From: Thuidium tamariscinum
Lineage: Eukaryota > Streptophyta > Bryopsida > Hypnales > Thuidiaceae
NCBI GenBank assembly: GCA_947034885.2
Contig: OX344754.2
Span: forward strand, 7,323,001 to 7,387,000
Direction: 5' to 3'
DNA length: 64,000 nt
The notes under the pieces were generated by a model. The model searched no databases, had not been told where the DNA came from, and saw nothing but the letters and a program-made list of their open reading frames with translations. Position numbers and translations under genes: made by a program. Below are positions 1-11,100 of the stretch, one piece after another. Within the stretch, counting starts at the first letter, position 1. The number at the start of each line of letters is the position of its first letter.

Positions 1-599
1 ATTCACGGGCAACCACGCGTCTGGGGCCTGCGGCAGCAGCTGCGGCGCTCGTTCACCTCCTTTGCTGGTGTCTCTTCGCGTTTCAGGCTTACGAGTACTC
101 AGTATATGGAGCTGCCCATGCTTGTGCTTGTGCGGAATCAACGGCGGCCTGTTTCAAAGAGTGTTTTCTGCACCTTGAGGTGTAGGGTTTACAGGGTTTG
201 AAGCTTTAGGTAGGTTGTTGTTAGGGTTTGTGTGCGTCTCGCGCCTCCCTGGAATCGCAGTATCGTAATCCCGAACGTGAAAGATTTGTGGACTCGTTCG
301 TGACTAGCCGTATCTCATGTTTGTAGTAATGATCTGGAGGAGTTGCTGTGTCATTCTCATTGATGGCGAGCACAATAGCGGTTTGGTTGTTGTTCGTCTC
401 CGGCACCCGCAACATTTTGTAGCTGTTATCAATGCAGTTGCGGCACTTCGCAAGTCTACCTGCAAGCGTGAAATACGGCTAGCCCCGAACGAGATTTCAC
501 ACCAACCCTATCTGTGGTCTACATGTACTCAATTCAAGGGCAATTAGTTGGTTGCTGTGCTAATCCATTTTGAGGGAAAGGAAGGAAACAACGATGAGA

Positions 600-1750
600 G
601 GACTGGAGGGTGGGTTTGAAGCTGTTTCAGAGTTTAGTGCTTACAACTAGGTTTCTGCAGCAAAATTCAGCGGTATCTCAATCCAAAGCATCTCTACTGC
701 TGATGGAGAGACCAAGTTTAACTGACCGCTGCGTGTTCGTGGAGACTGCGACGGAGCAAGGATATTTCAATCCCCTTGAAGTCGCTGCAACACTAGTAAA
801 CGTGGTGCGTATTAGCCACAATTATGCTCTCCTTGCCTAAAAGCATCCAATTCACATTCCTCTGTTTTTTGAATATGGTTGCTGATATTTTGCTTCATGT
901 GAAGGAGATGCAACCCGCTCCTCCTGACCAAGCTTCATTGATTCGCGTGTGAGAATCTTATGTCTCTGAACAGGTGCCCGACGGTTGTCTGTCGGATTGT
1001 GGTGGAATTGCACCAGATATTCATTTGTCTTATTCGTTTCATTGGCTCTGTTCTTGTGCTGCGTTATTATTAATATTGCACGAAGTCCATCCATGAGCAG
1101 TTTTCTTTGAACAACCGAATGCATAGTGTATGTGTCACTAGTTCTTTATATCATATACATATGGGTGGGATGCTCAGAACAAGGTCGAAGCATGGAGAGG
1201 TCAGTTGGAAATACTCCCAATCTATTCATTCCAAGCGTGAAAAGTGGTTCACAGAGATGGTTTTTTGGTGCCGGTACATGCTCCTGGTGGCCTGTTGCTT
1301 TCTCTTAATGTGGCCATGGAGAAGAATGCAGTCTCTGTCTAGGCATGGTCGATATATGCACTTGAAACTCATCTAGTGCTGCTAAACTTTCCGTATTAGG
1401 GAATAACGCATTCGCAGGTCATGTAAAGAAACACCGGTGTAAGCATTTACATGTGAAGCTAATTTTGTACCCCATATGCTAGGAAATTGGGTTGAGAAGT
1501 TGCAGGTGGTATTGAGTCCAGTTCCAAGACATGGAGTACTTTCTTGCGTGGCCCTTCGAAGCAAGTTATTTACGCTGACGGTTGTTACACGGAAGCTTGT
1601 ATTGATTTCAACGATCAAGAAATCTGAATTTTCTTACAGTCTGTACAAGAGTACGACCAAAATGACACAATTTATTCTAGTAATCAGAATGGCAAACGTT
1701 TGGGCACATGAGCATATCCTGAGTTATTGTCATGGTATTTCTAGGTTGTA
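600..1750 (+). pseudogene. Unassigned exon-like fragments
   Basis: I do not recognise this. It is richer in GC than the flanking DNA and has pieces that read like exons but do not join into one frame. One runs from a tctgcag acceptor ending at 659 to about 800. Another, about 1,180-1,380, contains a hydrophobic stretch read across two stops. A third, from the cag at 1,503 to about 1,620, reads KTWSTFLRGPSKQVIYADG followed by CYTEACIDFND and then stops. The third piece looks most protein-like. Most likely this is the remnant of one decayed gene; chance ORFs cannot be excluded. Bases 1-600 and 1,750-2,240 show nothing I can name. Confidence 0.25.
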
Positions 1751-2240
1751 AATCTATTTTTTTGCACAGTATTTACTATGTTTATCAATGTAGTGGGGTC
1801 CTTTACATCCTTGAAAGAGGGACCCCTACAGCGAAACAAAATTATTTTAAACCGGCTTTAACGTTGCAGAGCGTGCTGCGTCATGTGAAATTTCTCATCG
1901 TTAGGTACAAGGAAGGAATTATTCATGGTCAGATTATGCAATGCTACGTGACGGTGGGCTTTCCAATTTTATGACCGAGGGCTTTCCAATGGTATCAATA
2001 ACATGACCAGAGATGCATGGTCTGGGAGATCTCAAGAAAACAAACTTAAGGTAAGGATAGTCCCAAGAGTTCCTAATTCCAGAGGTTCTTCCTCTCAGTT
2101 AGGTCTGATGCTTAAGTACTTTTGCACTCGAGGAAACCCAAGCTACATGACAAGAAACAAAACGAGGTGGAAATAGAATGAAATACAAGTCAATTGACCG
2201 CATATATGCCTGATTGAAATAGAAAGGAGCGAATCTGCCG

Positions 2241-2260
2241 CCCCCCCCCCCCCCCCCCCC
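2241..2260. repeat. Poly(C) tract, 20 C
   Basis: An uninterrupted run of 20 C in otherwise mixed sequence. The opposite strand carries poly(G), which could form stacked G structures. Homopolymer length is prone to assembly error. Confidence 0.9.
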
Positions 2261-2468
2261 GTCAGTTGGTCGAACTAGATGTTCCTGGATTGCAAGTGAA
2301 GAGACTGATTACATTACTTGTATAATCCTAACATAGATTGAGGAGGTTTTGGACAGTAATGAGGAAGACGATGCTGAGCGGTTTAGGAACAAACCAGATA
2401 CACCATAGATTGTCAGTAAAGCCATCTAGTTAGGGGTCTTACAAAGGAGTTGAGTAGGCAGGGCTTGC

Positions 2469-3590
2469 ATCCGTTCCATCCCAAACGTAGATGATAACAT
2501 TATTCTCAGCAACTTGGTCATTCACAAAAGAAATCTGCAAAACTCGTATTTCTTTGGAATCGCTTACATTAAGTTCCAATTTGCTATCTCTGGTCAAAGA
2601 TCCTAAATTGTCTGCAACCCTCTTAAGCTATGTGGTCACGAAATTTCAGTACAGTAAAAAAACCAAGACTACTTAAATGTCAATTTTCTCTAAAAGACAT
2701 CCCAACTCCGCATAACATTTCCTAGGCACACGACACAATTGCTAGTACTAGATACCATAAAAAAAGCTCACATGTATGAAATGCGTGAAATAGGAAGCAA
2801 GCGAAGAAGAGCAAAATACTCACCTCACAACACAAATGAAGTACGAGCCTATGATTACATCGTTAATCGATCTGCTTCATATATTTTGCTAGTCCCTGCA
2901 GCTGTTGGCAACAAATAACATATGACAACATGGAATATGAAATATGGCATATAACATGCAAGAAAGCAAACTTGGTATTTAAAACAAAGAGTTTGTATTT
3001 CCCAACTCTTACTTTAAAGAACATTGAGACCATCAACAGGACAGCTACATCAAAGTTGCTGAAATGAGACCAGGAAATGTACATACATGAATCAATAAGG
3101 ATTCTTGTACCTCCATATCAAAATTGTTGTGAGATTTCTGATAGGGTTCATACCATCCCCTCTGATCTTTAGTAGCAGCACAAACGAAGATCCTTTTTCC
3201 CATTGCTCGGGGAGCGTGGATTTTCATCTGGTAGCCACTGACATGTGGTAACTTCAAACTCCTTGGTAACAGATTTTCCAACCAGAAAGGCCTACCTCCT
3301 ATTTACGAAGTCCATTGGGAAGCAGCAACAATAAAACACAAATAAACTCAAAGCGTGCTATGGAATTGCAGTACAGCAAAATCCCAGGAAGAAGATGCTG
3401 GACGTACCTGAATGCGATGAAATCAAACGATATCACCATTCTCAATCACGCGTGGCATTGCCTCGGGAGATGGTGCAAAGTAGAGCACCTGTAGGCCAGG
3501 GCTGTTGTAAGACATATCTAACACTGTCATCGTACAAAGGTAATCTGCCCGCACCAACAAATCCTTCGAGTCGTGAATCAGTCTCAGACC
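2469..3590 (-). pseudogene. POT1: POT1-like telomere end-binding gene, partial copy A
   Basis: Three consecutive exons read on the minus strand. The exon ending at 3,408 (donor GTACGT) contains DYLCTMTVLDMSYNSPGL followed by QVLYFAPSPEAMPRV and then GDIV-stop-FHRIQ. The next exon, 3,227-3,111 (117 nt), follows in phase 0: MKIHAPRAMGKRIFVCAATK, ending EPYQKSHNNFDME. The exon 2,627-2,469 (159 nt, 53 codons) is also phase 0 and ends IIYVWDGTD. The patterns CT..I.D.SY.SPGL, LP.V...GDI...HRI and VWDGTD are what I know from plant POT1 OB folds, which bind single-stranded telomeric DNA. It is broken by an in-frame TGA (3,418-3,420) where Arg (CGA) is expected, and by a GC instead of GT donor after WDGTD. 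No first exon or C-terminal half was found nearby. A related fragment lies at 50.4-51.2 kb. Confidence 0.65.
2640..2850 (-). repeat. Intron segment repeated at 4.0, 51.3 and 55.7 kb
   Basis: The stretch containing CACATGTATGAAATGCGTG (2,770-2,790) lies just upstream (minus sense) of the WDGTD exon. It recurs at about 4,072, 51,300 and, more diverged, 55,755. At 4.07 and 55.8 kb it directly follows the leader exon that ends AAG|GTGAG. It is probably an intron piece of the POT1-like unit, duplicated within copy A. Confidence 0.6.
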
Positions 3591-3974
3591 AACAGAAGAA
3601 TTTCAAAAGAAACATCGACACCGAGCACAATACAACGAGGCGTATTATTTTAGGAGAATTGAGAGTGGGAGCGAACCTCTTCCTCGGCTGTCCTGCCACC
3701 CCTGCACCTCCGTATCAAGTTTGAAATGCTGCAACGTCGCGACGAGCACATCGGAAATCTTCTCCACCTGCTCTACCAACTAAAGACAACGCCGTCATCA
3801 CGCCAATTTCTCTGCAGTAAGAATAATCTGAAAATCAAGATTTTCAGCAAACCGAAATGTAGTCGACAGGAGGGAAATTTTGGTCAAATGAAAAGCTTGA
3901 AGCAGGGACAGGGATTCGATACAATTTTTTCAGAGACCATCAGAGCAGTCCATGTCTCTACTGACCCTGGGCGC

Positions 3975-4812
3975 AGTCCTTGAATTTATAAAACTCCCAA
4001 CTCTGCTCATCTTTCAGACAATTCTTGAGCGCATGACATATTTGCTAATAGAACATACTAAAACAAGGTTCACATGTATGAAGTGCGTGAAATAGCAAAA
4101 TTCCAAATACTCACCTTACAACACTGGTTGCGCTCCGGCAGTAGAGACCCACCTTCGAACCGTGCGTGCCATACATGACCCTCGTCAAGCTCACCAACAG
4201 AAGCAGCAAACCATGTCGACATTTCGCTTTCTCTGTAAATATATACCTTCAAAAATAAACCTCATGGACGGAACTATCACCAGTGCTGATACGGTGAAAA
4301 AGCAGAAGACCATTTAGAAACCAAGACTTATTCGCACGCACGATAACCTTATGCCACAAGAGTGTAGTTTTATTGCGTAACAAAGAAGAGAGCCAAACCA
4401 TTCGTGGCCAAACCATTCATGTCGTAGCCTCACAGACCAATCGACAAACCGATCTCAGCTATAACCACTACATTTGGCTGTTGAAATGTAAGAAGAAAGA
4501 AGAAAAGATGTGAGTGTAACTCGCCACCCAACCACGGAAGAGTGGGAGATATGAGAGACACAACTCACCTGTATCTCTCACTCACCAAGCTACAGAATGT
4601 ACAGAATTTACAAGCAAGATGTCTTTCTACATAACGTAGAATATGTAGCGACTCAGTACGTGTACTTGTAAGGGGTGTATCCTAGATCCCGTGGTGCTTT
4701 AACTACCAATAACCCACAATACTCTGGCTACCAATGTCCTATGGTGCCCTCACTATCGCAATCACTCCAGTGACGTTCTTCTATCAGATAAACCTCCTTG
4801 CCAACACACCCT
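3975..4812 (-). pseudogene. Leader unit copy A: second exon and intron
   Basis: On the minus strand a tatttacag acceptor near 4,225 opens an exon reading MSTWFAASVGELDEGHVWHA, then RFEGGSLLPERNQCCK, with a consensus donor AAG|GTGAGT near 4,110. The same exon recurs in copy B (51.36-51.46 kb) and copy C (55.83-55.95 kb), where it starts EIEILTCFGA. Between this exon and the upstream ORF lies intron-like DNA conserved in all three copies, including a minus-strand AATAAAA inside a shared segment (4,355-4,375) that could be a polyadenylation signal. I do not recognise the protein family. It sits directly upstream of POT1-like exons here and in copy B. Confidence 0.45.
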
Positions 4813-5127
4813 TTAGTCTTCCTCTTGCTGCAAAGGCGGACAAGTAAGGAGTATCTCCACGAACTCGAAGCCGTGGACTGGGAGATCCCCAACCTCGATT
4901 GGATTGGTTGGGGTGCCCAGATTGGTCGCAATCGGGTCTCGCAGAACAGCAACATCTGCTTCGAAGCCGATTGCATTTAGCCGTATCTCATGCTCGCGTA
5001 CATCATCATCGACCCCGTTCCTGGCAACGGGATCATCCACTACCGCGACGTTCCCCTCGTTCTCCTCCTCGTTCTGCCCATCCTCCTCATCCTCCACCAC
5101 ATTACGGCGGTGATGTCCGTTCTCCAT
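4813..5127 (-). CDS. Leader unit copy A: 104-aa acidic ORF
   Basis: Not a family I recognise. From ATG at 5,127 the ORF reads MENGHHRRNVVEDEEDG, then a Glu/Asp/Asn-rich stretch, then IEVGDLPVHGFEFVEILLTC, and stops TAA. ATG 5,127 is preferred over the longer open frame to 5,337 because the related copies also start at this ATG and the upstream part is translated minisatellite. Copy B (51,977) keeps a 59-aa version and copy C (56,469) is frameshifted. The C-terminal motif GNPIEVGDLPVHGFEF is the conserved part shared with copy B. It could be the first exon of the POT1-like transcription unit or a separate short gene. Confidence 0.4.
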   Translation of the reverse strand: MENGHHRRNVVEDEEDGQNEEENEGNVAVVDDPVARNGVDDDVREHEIRLNAIGFEADVAVLRDPIATNLGTPTNPIEVGDLPVHGFEFVEILLTCPPLQQEED

Positions 5128-5189
5128 TGCAACCAGGATCAGGGTTGGAGAATTATCTTTTGAAGCACACCGGATCACACCATCACTAA

Positions 5190-5405
5190 ACCCCGAGCCC
5201 CACAAAAACAGAGACGCAACAGAACAGAGCCTCCGCAAAATCCAGAGCCCAACATAAACAGAAACCCAACAAAACAACGCCTCCGTAAAACCCAAAGCCC
5301 AGCAAGAACAGAGTCCCCGCAAAACCCAGCACCCCACAAACCCAGAGCCCTTTCAAAAACAGAGCTCCCTCAAAAACAGAACCCCATCCAAACAGAGCCC
5401 CACGG
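5190..5405. repeat. Degenerate minisatellite upstream of leader copy A
   Basis: Imperfect repeats of roughly 30-45 bp built on CCCAGAGCCCAACAAAAACAG-like units (CAGAGCC, CAAAACCCA). It is low in T on the plus strand. It lies just 5' (minus sense) of the leader ATG, where copy C also has a different minisatellite. Confidence 0.6.
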
Positions 5406-5713
5406 AGAGACACATTGGAAGACGCTCGGTGTGCCTCGCACCGATTTCCTGAAACAACAAACTAGACTTGTACAATCGAACTCTTCCAACCGCATCCTCT
5501 CTCAACAAAGCCCGCCCAGCAAGGTTCCTCGGAGTGGCGTTCCTCGGAGAGCGTCTTATTAACTTACATATGAGCTTTTCCTGCAGGAACAGTGCCAGGT
5601 GGAGGGAGAGCCTACTGCCCTGGGTGGTGGCAGGACAAGAAAGGAAAGTCAAGGGTCCGATGCCAAGGCAACACTGCAGTAGTGCAGTCGGCACCACCCT
5701 GGGCTTTCAGTCG

Positions 5714-5945
5714 AAGGAGAGAGCCGGAACTGACGTAAGCTCCCGTGATGGGAAATATGTCCTCTAGTAGGGACCACACAAGCCTTCCCCGCTGGTTGAA
5801 TCGACGGAGCGCGGACCGATCACGAAGGAGAGAGCCGGAACTGACGTAAGCTCCCGTGAATCGTTGCAGTGGGAAATATGTGGACCACACAAGCCTTCCC
5901 CGCTGGTTGAATCGACGGAGCGCAGACCGATCACGAAGGAGAAAG
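5714..5945 (+). repeat. Tandem duplication, ~110-118 bp unit
   Basis: Two near-identical units starting GGAGAGAGCCGGAACTGACG (5,718 and 5,836) and ending GCGGACCGATCACGAAGG, with a third truncated start at about 5,935. The units differ by short indels, for example GATGGG versus GAATCGTTGCAGTGGG. No coding function is seen. Confidence 0.85.
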
Positions 5946-7311
5946 CTGAAAGGCAACGGCACTGCAGGCCAGTGGTCAAAAACTCAGAATGTCTCCCACG
6001 AGCACAGAAGGAACCAATTGACTGTGCCAGTAAGCATTGCCAATCTTACAAGTCTTGAGAATCTCTCATTGTTGTTCAACTTTAAGGTAACTACATCTAA
6101 TTTGACCACTTTCTAAAACCAACTAGAGTCTAGATTCTTGCCTAATATGTACTCTCACTATAGTATTCATGAGACTCTATGGTTGGTTTTCAAAACACCT
6201 ATCTTTAGTAGTACTTTGAAAACTCCTAGTTTATTCATAAGGTGTTCAAAAAATGCTTTCTAAGAGAATCTAAAATCTTCTTTGAAATACCAACAAGGCC
6301 CCACAAAAAAATCAATATATTAATAAAAACCATGCTAAATTGCTTATATCATCAATTTTAGGTGTAGTTACCCATCCCAAATACACATCATAGTATCATA
6401 TTGTATGTGAAGGTCTCATTTGGAATTAAAGTACGGGGACTGAAATTCTAGGTCTCAAGGGTCTAAATCACTTCACAGCATTTAGAAGATGACATGTAGC
6501 ACTTTTTAACAAAAATGGCTTAATTTCTATCAAATCTAACCTTCATGTAGGATATTGGTTTGGAGGAAGTTTTCTAAATTGCCTTGGTAATTTTCTTCCT
6601 TTGAGTAGAAGGAATGAGGGTTTCCAAGTGCATTAGTTCATCCTCTCTTCATGACTCTAATATCAAAATCTCACCAACCACTTTCCTTAACCTTTAAATT
6701 TGCAAAGGCTACATTTATCTTCTTTCAAAGACATGTTGGTTTTGAAACTAAATTTCAAAATTCATTACATCATGTAGACACAATGACAATGAACGTAATA
6801 GAGGATGGACACTACATCCAACCCTAGAGTGATACCCACCTTTAGTACCCTAGATACTAACCTTGGATTTAATCTTTCAAAAACCATGTAACCATCAATT
6901 CTCTCCAAACATTGCAACATATCATATACCAAGACTAATTATTAGATAGAAGGTTTCAATGTGTCTAAATATACATTTTTCTAAATGCAACAAGACAGTA
7001 ATTGTTGCAAAGTAATCCCTTAACAACTCAATCTTTTTTTAAAATTTTGCACATATTTGTTTTCAATTTTGTACAAAAAAAATATTTTTGAAAATTTCAT
7101 AAATTTGTTCACTAAGGAAGTTTGTCTTTTCTAAATTCAAATATTCTATTGGATGAATGAGAAGTTGGTGGAATTGAATATTGCATTCAAGCCCTGCATT
7201 CATCATCTAGAATATGGATGTTGGAGCGCTTTAGGATTAACTTACAACGTTTGTGGTAGCTCTAATGGTGACCCATCACTGTGCCACTTCCCTTGCTATA
7301 GCTACAATCAA
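5946..7311. other. AT-rich intergenic DNA, paralogous to 62.3-63.1 kb
   Basis: No gene seen. From about 6,580 to 7,170 the sequence aligns by eye, in the same orientation, with 62,390-63,640. Shared blocks include TCTCACCAACCACTT and GAGATGTTGGTTTTGAAACC-like stretches. Confidence 0.6.
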
Positions 7312-7533
7312 GGTGAATTGACCCTCACTTAGTTACTTAGGATAATACTCAAATTTCTTATTTTCCACGCATGAATTTTTTGCAAATTATGAATTCATAT
7401 TTGCAATGAGAGGCCCCACTTTTGTTGGACAAGATCTACTAGGTAAATTATACTAGCACAAAATAGGGGGCTTTCTTTTCTACTTGCACTCTTTGAATGA
7501 CTTGTAGTGGCCAAGCAAGGGAGTCAATTCATC
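7312..7533. mobile_element. TIR MITE, copy 1 of an adjacent pair
   Basis: Left end GGTGAATTGACCCTCACTTAG-like and right end CAAGGGAGTCAATTCATC are inverted complements with a few mismatches. The interior matches the next element (GCATGAATTTTTTGCAAATT; CTTTTCTACTTGCA). No target duplication is clear. Confidence 0.6.
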
Positions 7534-7593
7534 TAACACTTGCTGTCAGCTTGTTTGTCAAATAAGGTAATTTTTTTGGGTATATCCTTAATG

Positions 7594-7830
7594 GGGCTGG
7601 GGTGAACTGATCCCCTTGCTTGGCCACTTAGGAAAATGTTGAAATTTTCTATTTTCAAGGCATGAATTTTTTGCAAATTTGGAATTTGTGTTTGCAATTA
7701 AAGGCCCCTAATCGGCATAGAAAGGTCTGTCAAGTAAATTATTTTAGCACAAAATAGTGGGCTTTTTTTCTACTTGCATTCTTGGAATGATTTGGAGTAG
7801 CTGAGCAAGGGACCCAATTCACCCTAGCCC
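7594..7830. mobile_element. TIR MITE, copy 2 of an adjacent pair
   Basis: Ends GGGCTGGGGTGAACTGATCC and GGACCCAATTCACCCTAGCCC-like are inverted complements. The interior is homologous to 7,312-7,533 in the same orientation. A partial third relative (GGGGTGACGGAACTGAC, CATGCATGATAAAATTTGCA) starts near 59,384. Confidence 0.65.
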
Positions 7831-10398
7831 TTCATTGGGACTTGTCATAGGTTAAACAAGCCCACCTAAAATATTTTTATGGCTTTTCATTCCTTTACAA
7901 TAGGAACTTGATTTTTTTAATTATTAGAAGTGCATTCAAAATATTTCTAAATATAGGAGGTGAAAGTAATTGGCCTATTATTATGCATTTTGAGCCATTG
8001 TTTTGCTTTGCATTTCTTAACTAGCCTATGATTAGAATTAAGCATAATTCTATATTAAAAATAGGTTTCAAAAAATTTCAATGAAAAAAATTCATAATAG
8101 TTTTGTTTTGGGGTAGAAAAATATAGAAGATCCTACATCCATCTTAAATCTAATTCCCAATAGTGGAAAAATTCCCCCCTACACCAAACTCAATTGAAAG
8201 CTATGCTAAATTCCTTAAGTGATTGGAAATGGGTTGCAAGCTTCTACAAGAAAACTCAAATGTAGACATTGGACTATTCAAGAATGAAAATAAATCACTT
8301 GAAAAGCACACCAAAGATAGACATGCTCACCACTACAAAATTGGGCGAATGTTACAACATTTTGGAGTGCAATTGGCCAAATTTGTATCAACAATCATGA
8401 TTTGTAACACATGTCACTTTGGCAACTTACAATACATCTATTGATACCTCAAGTTGGTTGGTTGGTTAGTTAGTTAGTTTTGTTTGTTTGCTATTTTAAG
8501 ATCTCTTGGATTGTGCAATCTGAGATCGCATTGTTGGTACCCCTAGAAAGCTCTATATAAAGAGGGGTGCACAAGCTTTGTTTTGTAGCATTTGGACCTT
8601 TGGTATGAAAGTTATTGAATGAAAAAAATTTATGAATGGAAAAATGAAAATTATTTTGATTTTGATTTTGAATGTGGTAATGGCATAGGGTATATTAGTT
8701 AATATTAGTATATAAAATAATAAACATAAAATCCATACTTTATATTAGGTTGTTTACTTGTTTTATTTGTTTGTTAGGGTGAGATTTCTAAAATCAAGTA
8801 TACCCTTGTCACATTCTTAGTACCATCAAAAAACACACAACAAGGATAGTATACTAAAGTATGTTAAATTATATCTTTTGGACCATGCGTCACTAAGTTG
8901 CATTCTTGGTACAATTAGAAAGCTTTCTATCTCTTTAAGGTACTCTAGGCAATTTATCTACTTCTTTTTTGTTGTTATATAAGGATAACCAACACTATGA
9001 TCAAGTAAGATTTTAGCAATCAATTCTTATAATTTGAGCTCAAGGATTTAGGATCATTCCCCTCAAAAGGACCATTGTTCCTTTGGAGGATAAATTGTGT
9101 TTTGGGCACATTCCTACATCTCAATTTTTGTTATGGCTTTTGAATATTTTTTTTGAAATAAAAAAAATTGAATAGCTTTGTGGAAATATAATTTTTTTTT
9201 AATTGGTGTTTGGGAAAAAAGATTGTACGACAAAATATCCTAAAACTCAAAACTCTATAGTTCAAAAAAATTAATTTAAAGAGGTTCAAAGTCAATTAAT
9301 CTAGTCATATAAGGAATCTTCTTCACTTTAAACGCAAATATCTTGAAAGCTATGAAGGTCAATTTAAAAAAAATATGTTCTATACATTCTCATATTGTTC
9401 AATGTAAAATCTTCCAATTAGATGTGCAAAAAAATATTTAGTTTTTTTTTACTCTTTGTTGTTGAAATGATAGTTTTGAGTATTTTTGATAGAAAATAGG
9501 CCATGGTCCTCTAGGGTTTAGTTATTTACCTTCTTCAATGTAGTAGTCAATTTCTTGAACTAACAATTACTGCATCCTCACCTATGTATCTTGAACCTTG
9601 ATGTTCCAACTAAGTTATAGAAAGACTTTGATACTATAGCGTTACAATGGTGCATTTTTCAAAAAAAGATAATCATTTCAATTGTTCTCAACTTATTGTT
9701 TCTAACAATTGTTATATTTTAGAATTTTTTTTAATAAAATAACCATACCTTTTATTAGGATGTTTGTTTGTTTTATTTGTTACAATGAAATCTCTTAGAC
9801 TATTCATTCTTGGTCATATTCTTGGTATTGTCAGTAAGCTCTCGGTGAAGATATATATAACATTATTAAAAAGGCAAAAACCTTCCCCCTTAGAAGAGGG
9901 ATCATTTCTTCAAAGATACTTAGAACACAATTTAGTTGTAATCCACAAGATGCTATTACTAGCAAGTTGAGAAATGTGTCAAAGTTGAAGCTAGCATCTA
10001 TGATGTAATAGCAACCTAGCTACTGGGTGATTGACAAAGTGAATAGTAAACTACATGCAAATACAACCAACTATTGGTTGTGTGCAATGATGGGAGACTC
10101 CATATTAGTAATATATACTCAACAATGTTAAGAGGGACACTTAAGTTTGATTTTGTGGTATTTGGACCTACGATGTGAAAGTTATTGAATTTCAAAGTTT
10201 TTATGCATTAAAAATTTTAAAAATTACTTTGAATTTGATTTTGACTATGGTAATGGTATAGGATATACTAGTTTAACAACAACATGAAGGTCAAATGGTA
10301 GATCCTTCTAACTATAAGAGTTTATGGGGGGTGGCTAACTTAACTTTTGTCTTTCTGTAGATTGCTAATAAGACATCAATCTTATCTTGGTAGTGTGG
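7831..10398. other. AT-rich intergenic DNA with internal duplications
   Basis: No gene seen. Two pairs of diverged direct repeats are visible. One is around 8,585-8,700 and 10,150-10,270 (ATTTGGACC...GAAAGTTATTGAAT). The other is around 8,740-8,840 and 9,745-9,845 (ATTAGG.TGTTT..TTGTTTTATTTGTT). (TTGG/TTAG)n runs lie at 8,450-8,480. Probably old unclassified transposons. Confidence 0.6.
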
Positions 10399-10671
10399 AT
10401 GCCTTGCATAGGATGCTAAATCCTCCATTCAAAGTAGGACTAGTAGGATAAATTTTGGATTTTTTAGGATAAAAGTGAAAAAATAAACTATTTTGGACCA
10501 TATTTGTAGTATTTTTTAGACCTTTTGCTACTATTTTTAGGTCTTTGATTGCAAATATGGATTCAGAATTTGTAAAAAAAAACATTTGCAAAAAATAAGC
10601 ATTTTTCTCAAGGAAAATTCATCCTAGTGGGTCTACTTCAAATGGAGGATTTATTATCCTACATGCCTTGC
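10399..10671. mobile_element. Mutator-type MITE with 9-bp target duplication
   Basis: The 255-bp element 10,408-10,662 is flanked by perfect 9-bp direct repeats ATGCCTTGC (10,399-10,407 and 10,663-10,671). Its ends are inverted repeats: left TAGGATGCTAAATCCTCCAT, right complement TAGGATAATAAATCCTCCAT, continuing to GAAGTAG. A 9-bp duplication is the known signature of Mutator/MULE elements. There is no coding capacity, so it is non-autonomous. Confidence 0.8.
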
Positions 10672-11100
10672 CTCAATTGACTTGATTTCCCCTTGAGCAC
10701 GGCAACATCCAATTCCATTTCCCAGTTAGCTTCTGTCACAATAGGAGTTGTCACAACTCTTCCAAAGTCCTCAAAATTCCATGAGAATGAGTATGTGGTG
10801 CACCGGGAGCAAAAGGTGGATGTGAAATTCTCAGAGAAAACGGAGTATTGTTTCTTTTCCTTTGTGGATGAAGAAATGGCATTTTTGAAATGTTTCTCAC
10901 GGAATTTTTTGAAGTCCTCGGCGTGGCGCAAATATGGAGCTCCCACCCAACTTTGCGAGTCAGAAATTCCTATAGAATCGTTGCAAACAATAAAAAGGGG
11001 TGTCACAGCTCCTTCATGCAAAACAACTCACAATTGGCTCTACTTTTGCCTTGCTGATTTCTCTAGCTTCACAAAAATCTGGTTCTCGGAAGAGCCGTGA
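10672..11100 (-). pseudogene. Unassigned ORF interrupted by the MULE-type MITE
   Basis: A GC-richer island between AT-rich flanks that stays open on both strands for over 120 codons. The minus strand reads more like protein: SQSWVGAPYLRHAEDFKKF, then an SFSWNFEDFGRVVTTP stretch. Reading on into the MITE truncates it. Removing the MITE and one target duplication extends the frame by about 13 residues to a TAG. Upstream, another minus frame (EPDFCEAREISKAKVEPIV, 11,090-11,020) abuts it with a frameshift. There is no ATG at the expected start and no family is recognised. A plus-strand reading cannot be excluded. Confidence 0.3.

Noticed and set aside
2261..2290. GTCAGTTGGTCGAAC looks like a tRNA D-arm plus T-loop
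   Set aside because: The two motifs are adjacent, with no anticodon arm between them and no acceptor stem.
5128..5337. N-terminal extension of the 104-aa leader ORF (Cys/Leu/Trp-rich)
   Set aside because: It is a translation of minisatellite DNA; related copies start at the internal ATG.
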